Source: Pararobbsia silviterrae (GTDB lineage Bacteria; Pseudomonadota; Gammaproteobacteria; Burkholderiales; Burkholderiaceae). Taken from it: 64,000 bases of DNA. Both the position numbers and the translations under genes were made by a program. Position 1 is the stretch's first letter; each line of letters opens with the position of its first letter. Under the pieces are notes generated by a model. That model saw only the letters and a list, made by a program, of their open reading frames with translations, did no database searches and had not been told where the DNA came from. Below, in pieces: positions 26,345-32,714 of this stretch. The stretch spans positions 1-64,000 of the forward strand of contig NZ_RBZU01000006.1 in assembly GCF_003628125.1 (NCBI RefSeq), read 5' to 3'.

Positions 26345-26745
26345 GCGCCGACTTCTTTCGAATGATGCGTGCCATCAGGTGGACAGATGCCGTTGAATTT
26401 ACCGCGATCTTTAGCGTTTGGCTATGCGTGCGGATGCTAAGCGCGGGCTTTGCTTTATTGCTTAAGGCGCGTACGCCAAGCGCTTTAAGCGTGCAGCGCA
26501 TGCGTGCGATTCCGCGAGCGCGCGTATGCGGGAGCGCGTGCCGATGCGATCTGGTGTCCGTTCATCGGAAAACACGCGATGTCGGCGCGTGGCTGACGCT
26601 ACCTTTGAGCGTGTCTTCTAAAGATTGAATTCTGGCCCTGACGATCCGGCGACGCGCCGCATCGCGGCGAGGATTCAGACGCGCGGCGTGGTTCATCACG
26701 CAACGGCGCGCGACCCCGCCTATCGGAGAGTCCGGAGCTTCGTTC
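26345..26745. promoter_or_regulatory. 401-bp divergent intergenic region (TetR / DUF3500 operon)
   Basis: No gene is supported. The stretch is less GC-rich in its left half, with GCTTAAG and CTTTAAGC in opposite orientation around 26460-26490, flanking a GGCG-CGTA-CGCC core. That is a possible but weak TetR operator. No convincing -35/-10 pair could be assigned by eye. Confidence 0.35.
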
Positions 26746-28026
26746 ATGCCCATGAGCAACGATTATCACGATCTGCTGTTTCCGCTGGATTCGCCGCGAC
26801 TGCTGAGCTGCCGTTGCAAGGATCCTTACCACTATGCGCGAGACATTCAGGGTTTCCATCCGCAAGTCGCCGAGATCGTCGCCGATTGGCGCGCGCGCTA
26901 TGCGGAACCGTTCAAGGGTCTGACGACCGACGGTCACGTGATGCCCGGACTCTATCGTCTCGACGACGAAGGCGCGCCGACGCAGCGCATGGTCGAGTCC
27001 GCAAATCGGCTGCTCGATGCGCTCGACGACGCGGCGCGCGAAGCTTTGCGCTACGACGTCGACGCCAACGAATGGCGGATCTGGAGCAACCCCGAATTCC
27101 TCGTGCATCCGTGCGGCGTGCGGCTCGAAGAATTGCCGATGTCGGCGCGGCGCGCCGTCATGGATCTCGTCGCGGCGAGCCTGAGTCCCGAAGGCTATCG
27201 CAAGGCCGAAGGCTGTATGTGGACGAACGCTTTTCTCGGCGAGCTGTGCGGCCTTCCGCAGATCATGAACGAATGGAGCTATAACGTGCTGCTGTTCGGC
27301 ACGCCGTCGGCGACGCAGCCGTGGGGCTGGAATCTCTATGGCCATCATCTGTGCCTCAATTGCTTCGTGCTCGGCAATCAGATGGTGATCTCGCCGACGT
27401 TCATGGGGGCCGAGCCGAACGTCATCGATCGCGGGCCGCATGCGGGCATCGCGTTGTTTACCGACGAAGAGCGTTTCGGACTTGAGCTCATGCGTTCGCT
27501 GAGCGCCGAGCAGCGCGATCGCGCGACGACGTATGCGTCGATGCACGACCCCGCGATGCCGCCGGGGCGCTGGAACATCGCCGATCAACGACACATGGGC
27601 GGCGCGTTTCAGGACAACCGGATCGTGCCGTACGAAGGCGTCCGCGCATCTGAATTCTCGAAGCCGCAGCGTGATCGGCTTCTCGAACTCGTCGAGCAGT
27701 TCATCATTTATTTACCCGATGGTCCGCGCCGCGCGCGAATGCGCGAGATCGCCCGCTCGCTCGACGACACGTGGTGGAGCTGGATCGGCGGCCAAGGCGA
27801 CGACGACGCGTTCTATTACCGGATCCAGAGTCCCGTCGCGATGATCGAGTTCGATCATCACAGCGGCGTATGGCTGACGAACGACGAACCCGCGAAGTGT
27901 CATATCCATACCGTCGTGCGCACGCCGAACGGCAACGACTACGGACGCGACTTGCTGCGACAGCACTATGAAGCCATGCACCCGGGCCGGCGTCCGGGCG
28001 TGGAAGCGGCGCAATCCGCGCGATAG
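26746..28026 (+). CDS. DUF3500-family protein of unknown function
   Basis: 426 residues, no signal peptide or membrane segment. I recognise the DUF3500 pattern: LDALDDAAREAL, then WSYNVLLFGTPSATQPWGWNLYGHHLCLNCFV, and later MIEFDHHSGVWL and KCHIHTVVRTPNGNDYG. The conserved GHHL, DHHSG and HIH histidines suggest a metal site, but no reaction is established for the family that I can name. It is the first gene of a run with an SDR (82 bp later), an NTF2-like protein and an FAH-family enzyme. This suggests a step in catabolism of an aromatic- or cyclic-derived compound. ATG at 26746 is followed by a second Met two codons on. Confidence 0.8.
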   Translation: MPMSNDYHDLLFPLDSPRLLSCRCKDPYHYARDIQGFHPQVAEIVADWRARYAEPFKGLTTDGHVMPGLYRLDDEGAPTQRMVESANRLLDALDDAAREALRYDVDANEWRIWSNPEFLVHPCGVRLEELPMSARRAVMDLVAASLSPEGYRKAEGCMWTNAFLGELCGLPQIMNEWSYNVLLFGTPSATQPWGWNLYGHHLCLNCFVLGNQMVISPTFMGAEPNVIDRGPHAGIALFTDEERFGLELMRSLSAEQRDRATTYASMHDPAMPPGRWNIADQRHMGGAFQDNRIVPYEGVRASEFSKPQRDRLLELVEQFIIYLPDGPRRARMREIARSLDDTWWSWIGGQGDDDAFYYRIQSPVAMIEFDHHSGVWLTNDEPAKCHIHTVVRTPNGNDYGRDLLRQHYEAMHPGRRPGVEAAQSAR

Positions 28027-28108
28027 GCACACGACATCGGCACGACATCCGAACGTGATCGACGTGCATTCGACGCGCGATCTCGCGCGCCGGCTTAAAG
28101 GAGAGAGC

Positions 28109-28891
28109 ATGGATTTGGGGATCAAGGGGCGCAGCGCGCTCGTCTGCGCGTCGTCGCAAGGGCTCGGTCTGGCATGCGCGGAAGCGCTCGCGCGCGAGGG
28201 TGTCGCCGTGACGCTCAACGGCCGCCGCGCGGACACGCTCGCCGCGGCGGCCGATGCATTGCGCCACCGCGTGCCGGGCGCGACGGTCGACTGCATCGCG
28301 GCGGATCTGACGACCGCCGACGGCCGCGAGACGATCGTGCGCGCCAAGCCGGAGATCGACATCCTCGTGAACAACAATGCGGGACCTGCGCCGGGCGCGC
28401 TCGATCAATGGGACGAGTCGGCGCTGCTCGGCGCGCTCAACGCGAACATGATTCCGGCCGTGCAACTCATGCGGCACTACATTCCGGGCATGCGCGCGCG
28501 GCGCTTCGGCCGCATCGTCAACATCACGTCGGCGATGGTCAAGTCACCGCATTACATCATGGGTTTGTCGACGTCCGCGCGCACCGCATTGACGGCGATC
28601 AGCAAGGCGATCAGCGTCGAGGTCGTCGTCGATAACGTGACGATCAACAATCTGTTGCCCGAGCGCATCGATACGCCGCGGCAGGACTTCATGGCGCAAC
28701 GTCTGATGAGCGAGCACGGTATCGACCGCGATGAAGCGCGACGCCGTATCGCGTCGACGATCAACGCGAAGCGTCTGGGCCGGCCCGACGAATTCGGCGC
28801 GGCCTGCGCATTCCTGTGCGGCGTGCAGGCCAGCTATATCTCGGGACAGAACCTGCAGCTCGACGGCGGTTCGTATGAAGGGCTTGTCTGA
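28109..28891 (+). CDS. Atypical SDR-family oxidoreductase lacking the YxxxK catalytic pair
   Basis: 260 residues. It begins at an ATG after a strong AAAGGAGAG site. The Rossmann motif CASSQGLG (13-20) and NNNAG (88-92) are present, and Ser141 (ITSAM) fits the catalytic serine. Where YSASK is expected the sequence reads LSTSARTAL, so Ser154 and Arg158 occupy the Tyr and Lys positions. This S-x3-R variant is known in a subgroup of FabG-like SDRs of unclear activity. The C-terminus YISGQNLQLDGGSYEGLV is normal. It is followed 3 bp later by the NTF2-like gene, so the two are translationally close partners. Confidence 0.86.
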   Translation: MDLGIKGRSALVCASSQGLGLACAEALAREGVAVTLNGRRADTLAAAADALRHRVPGATVDCIAADLTTADGRETIVRAKPEIDILVNNNAGPAPGALDQWDESALLGALNANMIPAVQLMRHYIPGMRARRFGRIVNITSAMVKSPHYIMGLSTSARTALTAISKAISVEVVVDNVTINNLLPERIDTPRQDFMAQRLMSEHGIDRDEARRRIASTINAKRLGRPDEFGAACAFLCGVQASYISGQNLQLDGGSYEGLV

Positions 28892-28894
28892 ACG

Positions 28895-29293
28895 ATGGAC
28901 GTCACGCTTGATTCGATCGAGCGCGAGACCGAGGCGATTCTCGCCGTCGAGCGCCGCCGTCAGCATGCGTTGATCGCCGTCGATCTCGGCGCGCTCGATG
29001 CGCTGTTTGCCGAGGACCTCGTTCATGTTCACAGTACGGGGCGGGTTCACGACAAGACAGCCTTGCTTCGTCATATCGAACGCAAGCGCGGCTTTATCGC
29101 GATCGAGCGCGGAGCGCTGACGATCCGCATCGAAGGGGCATTCGCCGTCATGACGGGTCCGATGCGCAGCTTGATGCGCGAAGCGGACGGTTCGACGGCA
29201 TGGATGCCGAGCTTCGTGACGCAGGTGCTTCGGCGTGACGCGCACGGATGGCGCTTCATCAGCTTCCAGCTCACGGTCGATCGCGAAGCGTAG
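28895..29293 (+). CDS. NTF2-like (DUF4440-type) protein
   Basis: 132 residues. The pattern ERRRQHALIAVDLGALDALFAEDLVHVHSTGRVHDKTALLRHI is characteristic of SnoaL/DUF4440 NTF2-fold proteins, followed by the beta-sheet half ending in WRFISFQLTVD. Members act as dehydratases, isomerases or ligand-binding proteins. Here the gene begins 3 bp after the SDR stop and precedes the FAH-family gene by 117 bp, so it probably acts on an intermediate of the same pathway. His residues in HVHSTGRVHDK could be functional. Confidence 0.82.
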   Translation: MDVTLDSIERETEAILAVERRRQHALIAVDLGALDALFAEDLVHVHSTGRVHDKTALLRHIERKRGFIAIERGALTIRIEGAFAVMTGPMRSLMREADGSTAWMPSFVTQVLRRDAHGWRFISFQLTVDREA

Positions 29294-29410
29294 CGAGCGA
29301 GACACGATACGCAATACGCGAAGCTCGATACGCGGCGAAACGCTCGGACCGCATGCGCGATGACGCGACACGGTCCCGCCCCCCCTTTCTCTTGGATGTG
29401 AGGCATTTTC

Positions 29411-30256
29411 ATGAAACTCGTACGATTCACCGAAGGCGGAGCGACGCGTATCGGTAAGCGCGTCGGCGACGAGATTGTCGACTTGTCGGCCGTCGAAGGC
29501 GTCGGCCATTCGATGCGCGCGTTGCTTGGCGCATTGCCGAGACTGCGTCCCGCGCTCGAAGCGGCGCAGGGCGCGCGCTATTCGATCGATGCGGTGCGCC
29601 TTGAAGCGCCGATCGCGGACCCGCAGAAATTTCTCGCGATCGGCCTGAACTACAAGGCCCATGCAGAAGAGGCACGCGCCGCGGGTGTACCGATGCCGAC
29701 GAGTCAACTCTGGTTCAACAAGCAGGTGTCCTGCATCACGGGTCCTTACGATGCGATCGAGTTGCCGCGCGTCGTCGAAAAGCTCGATTACGAAATCGAA
29801 CTTGGCGTCGTGATCGGCGCGCGTTGCCGGAACGTCAAGCCGGGCGAGGCGCGATCGGTCATCGCAGGCTACGTCGTGACGAACGACGTGACGGCGCGCG
29901 ACTGGCAGAACCGTTCGCCGACGTTCACGCTCGGCAAATCGTTCGACACGCATGGGCCGATCGGCCCGTGGATCACGACCGACGACGAGATCGACGATCC
30001 GCACGCGCTCGACATGGTGCTCACGGTCAATGGCGAAACGCGTCAACGCAAGTCGACAGGCGACATGATCGACGACATCGACGCGCAGATCGTGTATCTG
30101 AGCACGGTCATGACGCTCGAACCCGGCGACATTCTCGCGACGGGCACGCCCGAGGGCGTCGGCATCGCGATCGGCAAACTGCTCAAGGCCGGCGACGTCG
30201 TGCGGGCCGAAATCGCGGGGCTGGGCTTTATCGAGAACCGCGTCCTGGCCGTCTAG
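29411..30256 (+). CDS. FAH-family hydrolase/isomerase/decarboxylase (2-keto-4-pentenoate hydratase-like)
   Basis: 281 residues. The compact bacterial FAH fold is recognised by FLAIGLNYKAHAEEA (about 74-88), WFNKQVSCITGPYDAI, metal ligands Glu128 and Glu130 (KLDYEIELGVVIG) and Asp159 (TNDVTARDWQ), then the GKSFDTHGPIGPWI and LATGTPEGVGIA blocks. This group includes 2-hydroxyhepta-2,4-dienedioate isomerases, acylpyruvases and fumarylpyruvate hydrolases, which cleave C-C bonds or isomerise diketo acids with Mg2+/Mn2+. It differs from the longer fumarylacetoacetase at 13012. It closes the DUF3500-SDR-NTF2 operon and likely handles its ring-cleavage or diketo product. Confidence 0.88.
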   Translation: MKLVRFTEGGATRIGKRVGDEIVDLSAVEGVGHSMRALLGALPRLRPALEAAQGARYSIDAVRLEAPIADPQKFLAIGLNYKAHAEEARAAGVPMPTSQLWFNKQVSCITGPYDAIELPRVVEKLDYEIELGVVIGARCRNVKPGEARSVIAGYVVTNDVTARDWQNRSPTFTLGKSFDTHGPIGPWITTDDEIDDPHALDMVLTVNGETRQRKSTGDMIDDIDAQIVYLSTVMTLEPGDILATGTPEGVGIAIGKLLKAGDVVRAEIAGLGFIENRVLAV

Positions 30257-30304
30257 CGGATCTCCGGTGCATAGCGGGCGAGCGATGCGTACGATCGGTG
30301 CGCG

Positions 30305-31567
30305 TCAGGGCTGCGCGTCGTGTCTCGGTTCGTGAAAATTGCGCGCAACCGCATAGACGGCGACGAGCGCCGATGCGAAACCTGCTGCCGCGCCGACCCC
30401 GAGTGCCCAGCGCGGGCCCGGGTGATCGGCGACCCAGCCGACGATCGGCGCGCCGATCGGCGTGCCGCCGAGCGCGACCCCGATGCGCAGCGCCATCACG
30501 CGGCCGCGCATCGCGGGTTCGGTCGAGAGCTGCATCAGACTGTTCGACGTGTTGGTGAACGTCAAGGCCGCCGCGCCGATCACCACGAGCGACGCGGCGA
30601 AGATCCAGTATTGCGGTGCGATGGCCGCCACCGTGCACCCGAGTCCGAAAATAAGCGAGCCGCTCGATAGCGCGGCGAAACTCGGCCGTTTGCGGCCTGC
30701 CGCAAGCAAAGCCCCCGACACGGTCCCGACGGCCATGATCGACGACAGCAGGCCGTATCCGCGCGCGTCGGCATGGAACACGCGGACCGCCATCGTCGAA
30801 ATGAAGATCGGGAAATTGAGCCCGAACGTCCCGATCAGAAACAACATGACGAGAATCGTCAGAAGATCCGGGCGTGCGCCGACATAACGAAAACCTTCGA
30901 GCAGACTGCCGCGCGCGCGTCGTGCGCGCGCTTGCGCATGCAGGGCCGAGACGCGCAGGCGCGTCAGCGAGATCAGCACGGCGACAAACGACAGCCCGTT
31001 GAGCGTGAAGGCCCATCCTGTGCCCACCGATGCAATGACGAGACCCGCGACTGCGGGGCCCAGCATGCGGGCTGCGTTGAACGACGTCGAATTGAGCGCG
31101 ACGGCGTTCGGCAGATCGGCTTCGTCGACGAGCTGCGTGACGAAGGTCTGACGCACGGGCGCATCGAAGGCCGCGGCGCTGCCGAACAGAAACGCGAACA
31201 CGTAGACGTGCCAGAGCTGCACGGCGCCCGTGATCGTCAGCATGCCGAGCGCGAGCGCGAGCACGCCCATCGTGGCCTGCGTCGCGAAGAGCATCTTGCG
31301 CTGGTCGTAGTGGTCGGCCGCATAGCCCGAGAGCGGCAGGAACAGCATCTGCGGCCCGAATTGAAGCGCCATGACGGTTCCGACGGCCGACGCGTTGTGG
31401 TGCGTCAACTGTGTCAGCACGAGCCAGTCCTGAGCCGTGCGTTGCATCCACGTCCCGACATTCGACACGAGTGCGCCCGCGGCCCAGGTCCGGTAATTCG
31501 CGTTGCGCAGAGACCGGAAAGTCGTGTTGATCACCGCGCCCCCTTGGGGACGAGTCGCATCGCGCAC
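30305..31567 (-). CDS. MFS transporter of the EntS/MFS_3 type
   Basis: 420 residues, about 12 transmembrane segments. FRSLRNANYRTWAAGALVSNVGTWMQRTAQDWLVL (about 17-51) is the hallmark of the enterobactin-exporter-like MFS_3 group, followed by GYAADHYDQRKMLF. Members export siderophores, drugs or metabolites. It lies 108 bp downstream of a MarR gene on the same strand and probably shares its promoter, so expression should be induced when MarR leaves the 28-bp palindrome at 32148-32175. It is convergent with the FAH-family gene. Confidence 0.88.
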   Translation of the reverse strand: MRDATRPQGGAVINTTFRSLRNANYRTWAAGALVSNVGTWMQRTAQDWLVLTQLTHHNASAVGTVMALQFGPQMLFLPLSGYAADHYDQRKMLFATQATMGVLALALGMLTITGAVQLWHVYVFAFLFGSAAAFDAPVRQTFVTQLVDEADLPNAVALNSTSFNAARMLGPAVAGLVIASVGTGWAFTLNGLSFVAVLISLTRLRVSALHAQARARRARGSLLEGFRYVGARPDLLTILVMLFLIGTFGLNFPIFISTMAVRVFHADARGYGLLSSIMAVGTVSGALLAAGRKRPSFAALSSGSLIFGLGCTVAAIAPQYWIFAASLVVIGAAALTFTNTSNSLMQLSTEPAMRGRVMALRIGVALGGTPIGAPIVGWVADHPGPRWALGVGAAAGFASALVAVYAVARNFHEPRHDAQP

Positions 31568-31675
31568 GTGACGAGACCGCTGCGTTGCACGGCGGCGACG
31601 CGCGCCGGATCGGGATTCGAATATGTCATGAGCATCGGTGCTTGCAGGGAAGGCGGCGCAATGGGCTCGATCGGC

Positions 31676-32128
31676 TCAGTAATCGGCAAGCCGTTGCAGC
31701 AACTTGACGGCGGCCGAGAGTGTGGTGTGTTCGTCGCTTGTGAGCTGCGTCTGGAGTGCGTGAAACAGCCAGTCTTCTCTTGCCGAACGACTCGCCTTGA
31801 GCGTGCGTTTGAACGCGGGCGTCAACGTGAACACCGTCTTGCGGCCATCGTGAGGGTCGGCTTCGCCGACGACCGCGCCTTGTGCTTCAAGCAACGCGAC
31901 CGTGATGCGCATCGATTGCGGTTTGACGCCTTCGGCGCGTGCAAGCGCGGAGACGGTCGCAGGACCGTCGCGTTCGAGCCGCAGGAACACCGATCGTTGC
32001 GACGAGGTGAAGTCGCCCGATTGCGCTTGCTCGCGCAGACGCCGGTTTAATTTGCCGAGCGAGATGCGCAATTCACCAGCCAGTGCGGCAAGCGGTTCGA
32101 TCGTCGAGGAAGAGGGAGAGGCACGCAT
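31676..32128 (-). CDS. MarR-family transcriptional regulator
   Basis: 150 residues. The winged helix is seen as DFTSSQRSVFLRLERDGPATVSALARAEGVKPQSMRITVALLEAQGAVVGEADPHDGRKTVFTLT (about 40-103), with the DPxDGR wing typical of MarR. Helices at both ends form the dimer interface. The start lies 19 bp from a perfect 28-bp palindrome, a classical autoregulatory arrangement. The MFS exporter downstream is the likely co-regulated target, with a phenolic or other lipophilic acid as probable inducer. Confidence 0.92.
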   Translation of the reverse strand: MRASPSSSTIEPLAALAGELRISLGKLNRRLREQAQSGDFTSSQRSVFLRLERDGPATVSALARAEGVKPQSMRITVALLEAQGAVVGEADPHDGRKTVFTLTPAFKRTLKASRSAREDWLFHALQTQLTSDEHTTLSAAVKLLQRLADY

Positions 32129-32147
32129 GCGCGGAACATAACATGAA

Positions 32148-32175
32148 TACAGTCAAACTGTACAGTTTGACTGTA
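32148..32175. promoter_or_regulatory. 28-bp perfect palindrome, MarR operator
   Basis: TACAGTCAAACTGT (32148-32161) is followed directly by its exact reverse complement (to 32175), giving a 28-bp perfect palindrome. Each arm itself contains CAGT...ACTG, so the site is an inverted repeat of inverted repeats. That is compatible with two MarR dimers. It lies immediately upstream of the MarR start. Confidence 0.85.
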
Positions 32176-32714
32176 GATATCGAGGTGCCAAGCGACGAGT
32201 GCGATGAGACATCGAGCGCATCGGCGACATCTAGTAAATCCGATGCATCAATCAAACCAAGCACACCAAAAAGGCTTTGAGGTGCCATCGATATCGAAGC
32301 CGTTTTGTCTCAAACGTTTGCGCGTTCATCATGCGTTCGAAAGCATCGGCATGCGTCATTGTGTTGAGGTGCACGAAAGCGGTGCGCGATTAGTGCGACA
32401 TCGCTCCGAGATCAAATCGATTGCGTACGTCAATACCAATACTTTGGTATGCCACGTTTGTCGAAGCGCATGATGGATCGGGGTTTACGCGCACGTATGC
32501 GGGCGATACGGATATCGCGCGCGAAGATCGTTGAGTCACGCTAAGGAATTAATGGATTCGCCCGTTAACCCATAGATGACCTGACAGGTCGTTTCTGGTC
32601 GGTCTTGATCCGGAACGCCATTCGAAGCGGTCGATCATGACGCGGCGATTCGTGAAGCGAGCGCCGCCGATTCATCGGCCCCAATGACCGACACCTACGT
32701 TCGCGGGTACGTTT
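32176..32714. other. 539-bp gene-free region between MarR operator and HD-GYP gene
   Basis: No coding sequence is supported. Composition is lower in GC than its surroundings. A perfect GACCTG-A-CAGGTC palindrome lies at 32578-32590, 125 bp before the HD-GYP start, and may be an operator for that gene. Otherwise I see nothing definite. Confidence 0.5.
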
